From CAZOVB01 sp964583095 (lineage in GTDB: Bacteria > Planctomycetota > Phycisphaerae > SM23-33), in NCBI GenBank assembly GCA_964583095.1, contig CAZOVB010000010.1, positions 1 through 64,000 on the forward strand: a stretch of DNA of 64,000 bases, written 5' to 3'. The translations under genes and the position numbers were made by a program. Shown here piece after piece: positions 41,188-50,443 of this stretch; position 1 is the stretch's first letter, and every line of letters starts with the position of its first letter. The notes beneath the pieces are model-generated. The model saw only the letters and a program-made list of their open reading frames with translations, searched no databases and had not been told where the DNA came from.

Positions 41188-44100
41188 ACCTGTCTCTCCT
41201 GCTCGGCAACCGCCTGGGTCAGTTCGTCGAGCTGTTGTTCCATGCGATCGATTTGATCGCCGATATCCGTCAGTTGATTCTCCGCTGCCTGTCTTTCGAT
41301 TTCCGCTGCGCTTCGTGAGATCTTGCCCGCGGTGAGATTCGCCGCCCCGCCCTTGATCTTGTGCGCCTCGGTTCGCAGCCCTTCCCCGTCACCCTTGGCC
41401 AGAGCTTCACGCATCGCCGGAAGCTGCTCGTGCACCTGGGCCAGAAACTGCGTCACGACGGCCACGACCAGTTCGGCATTGCCGCCAAACTCCCGGACGG
41501 CTTGGTCCATGTCGATGGCCGCTTCGGTGGCATCGTCCTGGGTTGTCGGATCTTCGGTCCGGCCCGGCTCGTCGGGTTCGGTCGCAGCGGAGGACTTACC
41601 GGGTGCATCTTGACAGGGCCCCAGCAGCCACTGGCTCACCACGCTGAGCATCGGGCCCCGGCGGATGGGTTTGGTCAGAACGTCGTTCATCCCCGCCTGG
41701 AGACAGTGGGCCCGCGTGTCGTTTTCCGCATTGGCCGTCAGGGCCAGAATCGGCACATCCGCGTTGGGGGTCTTCGACGAACGGATCTCCCTCGCGGCCG
41801 CGTAACCGTCCATCTCGGGCATCTGGACGTCCATCAGGACCAGGTCGAATTTCTCTTCCCGGCAGAGTTCCACGGCCCGCAGGCCGTTTTCGGCCAGGCT
41901 CACCCGGTGGCCCAGGCTTTCCAGGTGCATCCGGGCGACTTCCTGGCTGGGAGGGTAGTCCTCAGCCACCAGGATATGCCCGCTGGGGGTCTGGGGGATC
42001 TGGGCCGGCTGGCGTCGCGATTCGGGCAGGGCGGCGAGGTCTTCCTTGGCCGGGCTGGAGCAAACGGGCATGGGCAGGGTGAACCAGAAGGTCGAGCCCT
42101 CTCCGGGCCGGCTTTCCAGACCCATCTGTCCGCCCATGAGATTCACCAGTTCGCGGGAAATGCTCGTTCCCAGCCCCGTCCCGCCGTATTTGCGGGTTGT
42201 CGAGCCGTCGACCTGGGTGAAGCTCTTGAAGATCTGGGACTGCTTCTCGAGGGGGATTCCGATTCCGGTATCGATGACCAGGAACTTCAGCGTGGCCAGC
42301 TCTTCCTCTTCACTGATCTGCTCGACACGGACGGTCACGCTGCCTTCTTCGGTGAACTTTATGGCGTTGGAGACCAGGTTCAGCAGGACCTGCCTCAGCC
42401 GAAGCGCATCGCCCATCACGTACTGGGGGCTCTGCGGGCTCTTCTCGATCCGAAACTCCACATCTTTCCTTTTGGCCTGGACTTGCGCGCTGGAAACCAG
42501 GGTCTCCATCAACTGGGAAAGATCCACCACCCGGTGTTCGAGATCCAGCTTGCCTGCTTCGATTTTTGCGTGATCCAGCAGGGTGTTGATCAGGCTCAGC
42601 AGGTGGTCCGACTCGTTGAGAATCTGACCGGCCTGCTTGCGGGCAATGTCCAGGTCGTTGCCGCTCTGGATGCTCTCGGCAAAGCCCAGGATGGCATTGA
42701 GCGGCGTGCGGATCTCGTGGGAAACGTTGGCCATGAACTCGCTCTTGAGGCGATTGGCCTTCTCTGCCTCCATCTTGGCATCCCAGAGGGCTTCTTCGGC
42801 CCATTTGCGGTCGGTGATCACCTCGGTGAATTTGATGATCCCGCCGATCTCGTCCTCCTCGGTGTACCAGGGGTGCACTTCCCAGCGGATCCAGTCGAAG
42901 GCGCCATTGGCGTGGATGATCCGTTCTTCCTCGCAGCGTTTGCTTCGGCCCTGAAGGGCCCGCTGGTAGGTCTTCTTCCAAAGCTCGGGCACTTCCGGGA
43001 AGACGTCGTAATGGCTCCGGCCTCGCAGGGGTTGGTCTCCCAGGTGATAGTCTTCCATCCACTGGCGGGTGGCGCAGATGTAGCGCATTTCCCGGTCGAA
43101 CATCGCCACCGCGGCCGGGGTGTGCTTGACAAACAGCCTCAATTGCTGCTCTCCGTCGCGCAGGGCCTCTTCCATCTTCTTCCGCTGGGAGATATCGATG
43201 AAGGTTTCGAGGAGCATCTCCTCGTTGTCGATAGTCACCGGAAGCACCGACTGGAGAACGGTCAGTTCCTCCCCGTCGCGGTTGCGGATGATCCGCTCGC
43301 TGGATTCGTTCTCCAGGTGCTGGTCCAGGATCGGACAGCCCTGGCCGTCCTGGCCGTTGCACAGGAAATTGGTGCAGGGCTGGTTGAGCAGTTCTCCCGC
43401 GTCGTCGTAGCCGAGGATTCGCAGGGCGGCCTGGTTGGCCCGGCGGATCTTGCGGTCCAGGTCGACCACCACAATGCCCGTGGGCAGGGCGTCGAGCAGG
43501 GCCAGCAGCGTCCGTTCGGAACGCTGGACTTCCTCGTCGGCCCGTCGCAGCTCGGAGACATCCTGGGCGACCAGGACATACCCTGTCCAGACGCCCTGGT
43601 CATTGCGCATCGGCATGACGATGCAGTGAACCACCGCAAGCTTCCGGTCGGGTTTGCGGATTTCGATATCGTAGGCGAATTTTCCCTCGGCCATGGCCGC
43701 TGCGACGGCTCCGGCGAACCTCCCGGCGTCAAACAGGCTCTTGTCGGCGATCTGGGCGACACGTTTTCCGATCGCATCGGAAGCTTCGATGTCGAAGATG
43801 CGCTCCGCGGTCGGGTTGAAGTGTCCGATCGTCAGTTGAAGATCCGTGGCGACGATGGCGAACTCGGTGGCTGACTGGAGAATGGCATTGAGCATCTCCG
43901 AGGCCTTGCGCAGCGACTCCTTCTGCTGGTGGGAGTTTTCATCTCCCAGTTGGGCCATCCGCGTCTGGGCCTGGTAGAGCACCTCGGCCCCGAGGAGGCT
44001 GGCGCTGTGGTCTTCGAATTCCACGACAATCGGATCGCAGGCGGCGTTTGCGGGCCTGGCAAAGGCTTCGGCCGCAGCCAGGGTGATCGGCGTCCTTTCG

Positions 44101-44528
44101 CCCAGAACCAGCGGAGAGGGCTTGTTCTGGAAGACCGATTCGACGGTTCGGGACGGGCTGTCCCCGGCGGAATCCAGCCCGGCCAGGCGTTCGAAGAACT
44201 CCCGCCGCGAGACCATCGAGAGGATCTTGCCCTGGCCGGTGAGGATCAGCCCGGAAAGGCTGGGCTGGGCCAGGAACATGGCCTCGGCCTGGCTCAGGGG
44301 GGACCGGGCATCGATGAGTCCCTCCTGGAGGGGCAGGTCGCCGATGGTTGAGTCGAAGGCAAGGGTATTGAGGATCTTGCGCAGCAAAACGTTTGGTTGA
44401 CGCGAGGCCTCAGGAGGATTCTTCACAACTCCAGGGGGCATGGAGGCCTGCGCGGCGTCTTCCTGGACGTCGGTGGCTGTGTCTGCTTCGGTCACGTCGA
44501 TCTCCCAGCCTGTGCGCAGCAATTTCAT
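41184..44528 (-). CDS. Hybrid sensor histidine kinase with PAS repeats, receiver and Hpt
   Basis: I choose the ATG of MKLLRTGWEIDVTE; the frame is open 19 codons further, but GGAGGG sits 15 bases before this ATG. Domain order in 1114 residues: CBS-like segment (about 55-185), PAS 1 (about 211-335, TEFAIVATDLQ), PAS 2 (about 345-460), PAS 3 (about 470-600, HTPAAVAMFDREMRYICAT), HisKA (FMANVSHEIRTPLNAILGF), HATPase (NLVSNAIKFTEEG, DTGIGIP, GGTGLGTSISRELV), receiver (LMDVQMPEMDGYAA) and Hpt (EAHKIKGGAANL). There are no membrane helices, so it senses a cytoplasmic signal. PAS 2 holds a Cys cluster (PCTNFLCNGQDGQGCP) that could bind metal or respond to redox. Confidence 0.93.
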   Translation of the reverse strand: MKLLRTGWEIDVTEADTATDVQEDAAQASMPPGVVKNPPEASRQPNVLLRKILNTLAFDSTIGDLPLQEGLIDARSPLSQAEAMFLAQPSLSGLILTGQGKILSMVSRREFFERLAGLDSAGDSPSRTVESVFQNKPSPLVLGERTPITLAAAEAFARPANAACDPIVVEFEDHSASLLGAEVLYQAQTRMAQLGDENSHQQKESLRKASEMLNAILQSATEFAIVATDLQLTIGHFNPTAERIFDIEASDAIGKRVAQIADKSLFDAGRFAGAVAAAMAEGKFAYDIEIRKPDRKLAVVHCIVMPMRNDQGVWTGYVLVAQDVSELRRADEEVQRSERTLLALLDALPTGIVVVDLDRKIRRANQAALRILGYDDAGELLNQPCTNFLCNGQDGQGCPILDQHLENESSERIIRNRDGEELTVLQSVLPVTIDNEEMLLETFIDISQRKKMEEALRDGEQQLRLFVKHTPAAVAMFDREMRYICATRQWMEDYHLGDQPLRGRSHYDVFPEVPELWKKTYQRALQGRSKRCEEERIIHANGAFDWIRWEVHPWYTEEDEIGGIIKFTEVITDRKWAEEALWDAKMEAEKANRLKSEFMANVSHEIRTPLNAILGFAESIQSGNDLDIARKQAGQILNESDHLLSLINTLLDHAKIEAGKLDLEHRVVDLSQLMETLVSSAQVQAKRKDVEFRIEKSPQSPQYVMGDALRLRQVLLNLVSNAIKFTEEGSVTVRVEQISEEEELATLKFLVIDTGIGIPLEKQSQIFKSFTQVDGSTTRKYGGTGLGTSISRELVNLMGGQMGLESRPGEGSTFWFTLPMPVCSSPAKEDLAALPESRRQPAQIPQTPSGHILVAEDYPPSQEVARMHLESLGHRVSLAENGLRAVELCREEKFDLVLMDVQMPEMDGYAAAREIRSSKTPNADVPILALTANAENDTRAHCLQAGMNDVLTKPIRRGPMLSVVSQWLLGPCQDAPGKSSAATEPDEPGRTEDPTTQDDATEAAIDMDQAVREFGGNAELVVAVVTQFLAQVHEQLPAMREALAKGDGEGLRTEAHKIKGGAANLTAGKISRSAAEIERQAAENQLTDIGDQIDRMEQQLDELTQAVAEQERQV

Positions 44529-44757
44529 CGGGACAGCATGATCCCTCCTGGGTGATATCGTCCCGCTGAGGGGGCGGGTCCACAAACGCAGGCGAAAAAG
44601 TCTCAGTTTTCCGATTCTTGCCGAAAACCGGAAAGTTGCCGGATTTCCCCCCGGCGCCGATGAAGTCTCTCAGGCGCAAATCCGATAGTGTTTCAGGCCG
44701 CGCCCGACAAGCAGGTACGGGCCTGATACGTTGTTTCCCCTACTGGAGTGGTGACTT

Positions 44758-45639
44758 GTGGCACGTCAACTGCATGCGCTGATCGTCGATGACTCGGCGA
44801 TGACCCGGAAGATGGTGATGAAGTCCCTCAGCGAGACGGGGCTGGCAGCCTTTAGCTTCACCGAGGCCGGCGACGGGGCCGAAGCGCTCGAGAAATTCCA
44901 GCCCGGTGCTTTCGACCTGATGTTCGTCGATATGAAGATGCCCCGGATGGACGGCATCGAGTTCCTCCAGGAACTCCATACCATCCATGTCAACTGTCCC
45001 CCCGCGGTGATGGTGACAGCCGAGGCACAGGAGAGCGTCGTCAAGGATGCCATTGACCGGGCCAAGGTCGATGCTTTCCTGCTCAAGCCCGTCGATGCCG
45101 AACGCCTCCGAAAGGGTCTGGCCAATATCGTCCAGGCCATCCCCGAAAAGGCCGGCGCCTGGGCGGTCCCCCACGGCGATGCGGCCGCAGAAGCCTTCGA
45201 GCAGATTCTGGAACAGATGGCCGGGCTGAAGGTCAAGCCCGCCGACGAATCGATCCGCTTCGACCAGGGCGACGTGGTCTTCGCCAACATCACCATCATG
45301 GGACAGGTCCAGTGGTCCCTGGTGCTGGGTTTCGAAGGCCAGGCCGCCAGCCAGATCGCCTCCCGGTTCGCCGGTTTCGAAATCCCCTTCGACAGCCCGG
45401 ACCTGGGAGACGCGGTGGGGGAACTGGCCAATCTGACGGCCGGACAGGCCAAACGCATCCTGGCCGAAAGAGGCCTGGACGTCGAAATCTCGCTGCCCAC
45501 GGTCGTGGCGGCCAACAACTTCCGCACCCTCGTCCAGAAGAAGCGCCGAACCACCGAGGACATGGTCTACTACGAGTCGGAGGTAGGCCCTCTCTGGGCG
45601 GGCGTAACGGTCGGCATGGTCAGCGGGCTGATTCTTTAG
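44758..45639 (+). CDS. Response regulator fused to CheX-like phosphatase domain
   Basis: The start is GTG at 44758 with TGGAG upstream. The 293-residue protein has an N-terminal receiver (VDDSAMTRKMV, Asp about 58 in MFVDMKMPRMDG, Lys in FLLKPVD) and, from about residue 150, a CheX/CheC-type domain with the signature DAVGELANLTAGQAK. CheX removes phosphate from CheY-P. The fusion suggests a regulator whose output is dephosphorylation, linking the neighbouring phosphorelay to chemotaxis or motility. It is divergent from the hybrid kinase across a 229-base gap. Confidence 0.9.
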   Translation: MARQLHALIVDDSAMTRKMVMKSLSETGLAAFSFTEAGDGAEALEKFQPGAFDLMFVDMKMPRMDGIEFLQELHTIHVNCPPAVMVTAEAQESVVKDAIDRAKVDAFLLKPVDAERLRKGLANIVQAIPEKAGAWAVPHGDAAAEAFEQILEQMAGLKVKPADESIRFDQGDVVFANITIMGQVQWSLVLGFEGQAASQIASRFAGFEIPFDSPDLGDAVGELANLTAGQAKRILAERGLDVEISLPTVVAANNFRTLVQKKRRTTEDMVYYESEVGPLWAGVTVGMVSGLIL

Positions 45640-45681
45640 CTGCCGCGGGCGAGGGATTTTCCTGGCCGATCGCTGCTGTGG

Positions 45682-46926
45682 CTACGCGCTCTGCCAGGCG
45701 GATTCGATGCACTTGCGGGCGACCTGCACCCATTTGCCGGGCCGGTCGGCATCTCCGGCGAAGGTGTGGGTGTCCTTGAGGACCATGGCCAGTCGGCAGT
45801 GTCGGGCGATCTCCAGCGTCTGGGAGATGTTCTCTTCCACTTGCTCCCAGTGGATCTTCGGGGCGCAGGTCAGCGTGGGGTTGGGCTTCCAGTAATAGAG
45901 ATACTTGTCCTGGAGCAACTGGGCGGCCTTTTCGCGGTCGCACCAGGGCGCCACCGACATCGCCCGCAGGTTCGGGAAGTTCTCGATGAGCATGTCCAGG
46001 TAGTCGTGGACCGGTTCGCAGCAGCCGTAATAGACCAGCGGGCAGCGGGCCACCGCCTGCTTCTCGTACTTCACGGCGAACTGGTAGACCTGCTCGGGGC
46101 CCACCCCGGTGAATTCCTGGTTCTCGGCCAGGCCCCAGAGGTCCTCGGGCCGCGTCTGTCCCTCGAAGCCCGCGGCGGGCAGCTCGTCGGTCATGCCGAT
46201 CCCGCCCGTGCCGCAGTAGATGTCCGGATCGTTGTTGGGTCGATAGGCCCCGGCCTCTTCCAGGACCTTCATCTCATTCAGGTGAGAGGCAAGCAGAACG
46301 TCCAGAATATCGTGAAGAAGCTGCGGGTTGTCGTACATGTCAAAGAGGATCTGGTCGTTGCCCCGCAGCATGATCAGCCCGCGGGCGAACTGCGCGTTGA
46401 TCCTTGGCCCGTGGTCGACGCGAACCTTGAGGATATCGCCCAGGAGTTCCTCGATTTGGGCCCGGTGGTCCTCGGTGGCCTCCCAGTCCACCCGCACGTC
46501 GGCCACGTGGAGCTTCTCGACGTCCTTGGGGTCCTTCAGGGGCGGGTCCCAGTCCCAGGCATCCCGGCCCCCATAGTTGCGGCCGATAAACTCGGGCTTC
46601 ATTCCCAGATCCCCCCGGCGCACCGCGACGGGAATGTGCCAGACATCCAGAACCGGATGGTCGTCCTGGATCTGCTCGGCCTTGAACAGTCGGCTGCGAA
46701 GGTGCCATTCGATTTTCCTGGCCCGCTCGTCCTGGCACTGCATGTGGTCGTCGTTGACCAGGTCCCGCCAGCCTCCCTCGGGGCTCACCAGCACCGGCGG
46801 ACGCACGGGCTTGAGGGCGTTGAAGTCCTTCCAGAGCTGCATACGCTCCTGCTGGAGGTCTTTGGCGGCATGCTCGCAGAGCCTGCGGGCCAGATCACGG
46901 AGGATGGTTCGATCCTGTTTATCCAT
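45682..46926 (-). CDS. URO-D superfamily protein, divergent
   Basis: The start MDKQDRTILRDLARRL is preferred over the longer open frame, whose first 54 codons are not protein-like. The 414-residue protein has a TIM-barrel URO-D outline: LMLRGNDQILFDMYDNPQLLHDIL in the centre, YYGCCEPVHDYLDML (Cys-Cys before the metal-binding His region) and a late KPNPTLTCAPKIHWEQVEE. It differs from heme URO-D in length and motifs and is only distantly similar to the copy at 4.4-5.4 kb. It probably acts as a methyltransferase-like or decarboxylating enzyme. A TATACT box lies on its strand at 46974-46979. Confidence 0.78.
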   Translation of the reverse strand: MDKQDRTILRDLARRLCEHAAKDLQQERMQLWKDFNALKPVRPPVLVSPEGGWRDLVNDDHMQCQDERARKIEWHLRSRLFKAEQIQDDHPVLDVWHIPVAVRRGDLGMKPEFIGRNYGGRDAWDWDPPLKDPKDVEKLHVADVRVDWEATEDHRAQIEELLGDILKVRVDHGPRINAQFARGLIMLRGNDQILFDMYDNPQLLHDILDVLLASHLNEMKVLEEAGAYRPNNDPDIYCGTGGIGMTDELPAAGFEGQTRPEDLWGLAENQEFTGVGPEQVYQFAVKYEKQAVARCPLVYYGCCEPVHDYLDMLIENFPNLRAMSVAPWCDREKAAQLLQDKYLYYWKPNPTLTCAPKIHWEQVEENISQTLEIARHCRLAMVLKDTHTFAGDADRPGKWVQVARKCIESAWQSA

Positions 46927-46973
46927 GGTAGTTCTCTCTTGGGGTTCTCTGCAGGTGATTGCGAAGGACCGCC

Positions 46974-46979
46974 AGTATA
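46974..46979 (-). promoter_or_regulatory. Candidate -10 box for the divergent URO-D-like gene
   Basis: Read on the minus strand this is TATACT, 48 bases upstream of the start at 46926. A -35 element is weak (TGTTCC at about 17-base spacing). The rest of the 299-base divergent gap to the GH94 gene shows nothing I can name. Confidence 0.35.
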
Positions 46980-47225
46980 GACCGCAGTGCAGGCCAGGAA
47001 CATTTCGATCTCGTCGAGTGGACGAATTCATACAGGACCGGTTCAGGTCCTGCTGCTGTTTCTGCCTCTGCCCGGAGCCCAAGACCAAGGACCCAAGACA
47101 CTTCTGCCCGCGCGTCGGGCTCCAACCTTGACGTCGCCGCGGTGGAAGGCTATCACAGACTGCCCAGCCACATACCCGCTCGCGGGCCCGACAGGCCGCG
47201 ACACAGAAACCAATGGAGACCCCCG

Positions 47226-49517
47226 ATGTCCTCGATCGAGAAATACGGCCGATTCAATCCCGACGACGGCAGCTTCGAACTGGTCCACGAGCCGCCCCGC
47301 AAGTGGGTCAATCTGCACTACAATAAGATCGGCGCCGATGAGATGTACGCCGAAATCACCAACATAGGCGACGGGGTGATCTGGACCCGCGACGAGAAGG
47401 GCCGAACCTGCAATCTCGTCAATTACGACAACAAGTACCTCTATATCCGCGACGACCAGACCAACGTCGTGTTCAACCCGTGGGGTCAGCCCTGCCCGGA
47501 GGAAGTCCAGGACCGCATCTGCCGCTACTACGCAGCCAAGACGGTCAACGAATGCACCTGCCAGGGCCTCAAGGTCACCCAGCGGGTCTTCTGTCCGCGG
47601 GATTTCGCTATCCAGGCAACCACGCTGACCGTCGAGAATCTTTCGTCCAAGACGCGGCAGATCAGCGTGTTCGACTATGCGATGTTCCAGTTGACAGGCT
47701 GCGACGAAGAGGGCATCGCCGTCTACAAGGACAACTTCGCCGAGGTCTACCCGGAGATCCACGGCGTGATGGTCACCAACCGCAACACCCAGGTGCCCAC
47801 CGACCGCTACAAGGGCTACCTGGCCGCCCTGGCCGGTCAGGGGCAATTCGTCGGCGGGACCGGCTACCGCGATAACTTCACCCGCAGCGATTTCGGCTAT
47901 GGCACAGCCAAGATCCTCTGGGGCTGGAACGCCGACAACCAGCCGGGTTTCGGGCCCGACTGCTGCGGGCTGGTGCAGGTCCAGCTCACACTCGAACCGG
48001 GGCAGACAGGGAGGGTGGATTTCATCCTGGGCCAGTGCAGCGGTCTGGAGGAGATCAAGCAGGTCCGCTCGGCCCTGAGCGCCCAGGCCCTGGACGATGC
48101 CTGCGCCGAGCAGGAGAAGATCGCCAAGGAGCACCGCGAGATGTTCCGCGTCGAGACCAACCGGCCCGACAGCGACGCGCTGATCAACGATTTCGTCAAG
48201 AAGCAGCTCTATTCCTACCTGATCAACAAGTCCGGGTTCCGTGACAATCTTCAGGTGGATGTGGCCGTTTCGCTCTTTGACTACGAATCGGCCCGGGAGA
48301 ATCTGCTCCGGGCCCTGGCTTCCCAGTACGAAAACGGCTCGGTTCCCCACGGCTTCCGTCCGCTGAACCGGCTCCAGTACGCCGACAAGCCGGCCTGGAC
48401 GATGCTGACCATTCCGCAACTGGTCTACGAATCGGGCGACCTGTCCCTGCTGGACGTGGACGTGCCGTATTTCGAGTCCAGCCAGTCCGGCAGCGTGTGG
48501 GATCATATGCTCCGGGCGATGCGGTTCCTGGCCGAGGATACCGGCGCCAACGGCCTGTGCAACCAGCACCATGCCGACTGGAACGACGGGCTGGAAGCGA
48601 CCGACGAGGCCGGCCAGCGGGAGAGCGTAATGGTCTCCCAGCAGCTCTGCTTCGGGCTCAGACACGTCAAGGCCCTGGCCGAGGCCCGCGGCGACGACGC
48701 CGTCGCCAAAGAGGCCGACCAGCTCTACCAGACCTTCGCCAAGCGCATCAACGAGGTCGCCTGGGACGGCAAGTGGTACGTCCGGACGATCTGCGGCGAC
48801 GGCTACCGCATCGGCTCATCCGAAAATGCCGAGGGCAAGATCTTCCTCAACCCGCAAAGCTGGGCCATCCTGTCGGGCATCGCCGACGAGCAGCGGGCAT
48901 CGGCCTGCATGGCCGCGGTGGATGAGATGATCGAAACCGAGGTGGGCTACCGCATCTGCGCCCCGGGCTTCAGCCGGTACGACCCCCGCGTGGGTCGCAT
49001 GAGCAACTCCATGCCCGGCCACGTGGAAAACGGTGGCTGCTACTGCCACGCCGCCGGCTTCAAGGGTGTGGCCGACTGCATGCTCGGACGCACCGAGGAA
49101 GCCTGGCGGACGTTTGTGAAAACCGCTCCGGACTCTCCCTGGAACCCGGTGAGCCGAAGCAAGATGGAACCTTTCAGCTTCACCAACTTCTTCTCGACGG
49201 TTCCCCTGGCCTACGGCAGCAGCGGGTATCCGTGGCGTACCGGCACGGCCGGCTGGTTCACCTACCTGCTGATCGAGTGGATCCTCGGAGCCCGCAGGAC
49301 GCTCGAGGGCTTGAGCGTGGATCCGTGTCTGCCCAAGGAGATGAGCTCCGCGCGGGTGCTTCGCACGTTCCGCGGGGCTGTCTATGATATCGCCCTGGAC
49401 AACTCCGCCGGTCGAGGCAAGGGCGCGACCCGGGTCGTCTGCGACGGTCAGGAGGTCTCCGGCAACACCCTGCCGGTCTTTGACTCCGGCAGGCACAAGG
49501 TGGAAGTGACGATCTGA
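47226..49517 (+). CDS. GH94 glycoside phosphorylase (cellobiose/chitobiose phosphorylase type)
   Basis: The start is the ATG of MSSIEKYGRFNPDDGSFEL with GGAG 7 bases upstream; the frame is open 89 codons more without sense. The 763-residue protein has an N-terminal beta-sandwich, then an (alpha/alpha)6 barrel with the catalytic acid in HADWNDGLE and late features HVENGGCYCHAAGFKGVADCML and GYPWRTGTAGWFTYLLIEWILG. GH94 enzymes split beta-linked disaccharides with phosphate, saving ATP; the specific sugar is not certain. It has no signal peptide and therefore works on imported disaccharides. No transporter is adjacent. A terminator-like hairpin follows. Confidence 0.9.
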   Translation: MSSIEKYGRFNPDDGSFELVHEPPRKWVNLHYNKIGADEMYAEITNIGDGVIWTRDEKGRTCNLVNYDNKYLYIRDDQTNVVFNPWGQPCPEEVQDRICRYYAAKTVNECTCQGLKVTQRVFCPRDFAIQATTLTVENLSSKTRQISVFDYAMFQLTGCDEEGIAVYKDNFAEVYPEIHGVMVTNRNTQVPTDRYKGYLAALAGQGQFVGGTGYRDNFTRSDFGYGTAKILWGWNADNQPGFGPDCCGLVQVQLTLEPGQTGRVDFILGQCSGLEEIKQVRSALSAQALDDACAEQEKIAKEHREMFRVETNRPDSDALINDFVKKQLYSYLINKSGFRDNLQVDVAVSLFDYESARENLLRALASQYENGSVPHGFRPLNRLQYADKPAWTMLTIPQLVYESGDLSLLDVDVPYFESSQSGSVWDHMLRAMRFLAEDTGANGLCNQHHADWNDGLEATDEAGQRESVMVSQQLCFGLRHVKALAEARGDDAVAKEADQLYQTFAKRINEVAWDGKWYVRTICGDGYRIGSSENAEGKIFLNPQSWAILSGIADEQRASACMAAVDEMIETEVGYRICAPGFSRYDPRVGRMSNSMPGHVENGGCYCHAAGFKGVADCMLGRTEEAWRTFVKTAPDSPWNPVSRSKMEPFSFTNFFSTVPLAYGSSGYPWRTGTAGWFTYLLIEWILGARRTLEGLSVDPCLPKEMSSARVLRTFRGAVYDIALDNSAGRGKGATRVVCDGQEVSGNTLPVFDSGRHKVEVTI

Positions 49518-49542
49518 TACCCCAGCTTGATACCCCAAGCGG

Positions 49543-49583
49543 AGCAGGGGCGGTCCCGGCCAGGGCCCGCCCCTGCTTCTTTG
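49543..49583 (+). terminator. Terminator between convergent GH94 and small membrane protein genes
   Basis: An 11-bp perfect stem (49543-49553 with 49567-49577) with a 13-base GC-rich loop is followed by TCTTT. The T-run is short, so efficiency is uncertain. Confidence 0.6.
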
Positions 49584-49589
49584 AGGGGA

Positions 49590-49967
49590 TTACTGTCCCT
49601 GGGGAGTGTTGTCTGCAGGGCCGGTGGAAGTCGTCTGGTTCTGCTGCTGCTTCTGCTGCTGGGTCTGGGCGGCCTGGACTTTCGCTGCCAGTCCCGAAAA
49701 CAGGTCCAGGTGCATCATCAGGAACGCTGCGGCCAGTCCCGGCCAGGCCAGCAGGTAGAAGATCATCCCCGTGATGATCATGCCGCTGGATGTCGCCGCG
49801 ATTCCGATCATCAGGAACAGGTGGGCCAGAAACATCACCCCCAGCGAGCCAAGGGCCAGGGCCTCCTGCCAGTGCATCTTCCGTTGCAGCCGCAGGATGT
49901 AGATGGTGATCAGCAGCCCGGTGGCGAACATGGCGAAGATCATCGCGATGATGGTCATGGCGGTCAT
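49590..49967 (-). CDS. Small membrane protein with Gln-rich tail
   Basis: The 125-residue protein starts at an ATG with AAGGAG 9-10 bases before another ATG-containing stretch; two nearby ATGs are possible. It has three transmembrane helices (about 4-25, 36-58 and 65-85) and a cytoplasmic or periplasmic tail starting LDLFSGLAAKVQAAQ, then QQQKQQQNQ. I recognise no family. It lies convergent to the GH94 gene and alone on its strand. Confidence 0.7.
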   Translation of the reverse strand: MTAMTIIAMIFAMFATGLLITIYILRLQRKMHWQEALALGSLGVMFLAHLFLMIGIAATSSGMIITGMIFYLLAWPGLAAAFLMMHLDLFSGLAAKVQAAQTQQQKQQQNQTTSTGPADNTPQGQ

Positions 49968-50185
49968 GGAGTGTCTCCTTCCGACGGCGTTGCTGCCCGT
50001 TTGGTTGACTGGTTTATTGTCACTGCGTCAGGGGAAGTCCCTGCGCAGTCTGTATGCAATGTAGACAGGTGCAGGGCCCTTGGCAAGATTCCGTGCCGGC
50101 TTTGCAGGGGAAAATGTAGCTGCAGTGTCAGTAAGATGTCACCGCCGTGTGGTTTAATGGTCAGCGATCTAACCGAGGGCAACGG

Positions 50186-50443
50186 ATGGACCGCATTACC
50201 TCATTCTATGACACTCCGGCGGACTCCACCCCGCGAAAGATGCTCATCGCCAAGACCGTTTCGGTCCTGGAGGTGCTCCCGACGTGCACGCTGATCGAGG
50301 TACTCTGCGAGCTTTCCCGGCTGTGTCCGGAATCCCAGTGGGGCGCGGCCAGGCCTGCCATGAAGGCGGATTCGTCGGTTCGCCTGCACAAAGTCGACCC
50401 TCAGGCCGACTGCGAATCATCGCGGGAACAGGGCCGGCGGTGA
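50186..50443 (+). CDS. Possible small protein of unknown function
   Basis: An 85-codon frame starts at ATG with GAGGG 6 bases upstream and reads MDRITSFYDTPADSTPRKM followed by a helical LIAKTVSVLEVLPTCTLIEVLCELS. Its last 43 bases overlap the 3' end of the convergent S24 repressor gene. The predicted helical core and good ribosome site favour a real gene; the small size and high-GC context leave considerable doubt. Confidence 0.4.
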   Translation: MDRITSFYDTPADSTPRKMLIAKTVSVLEVLPTCTLIEVLCELSRLCPESQWGAARPAMKADSSVRLHKVDPQADCESSREQGRR

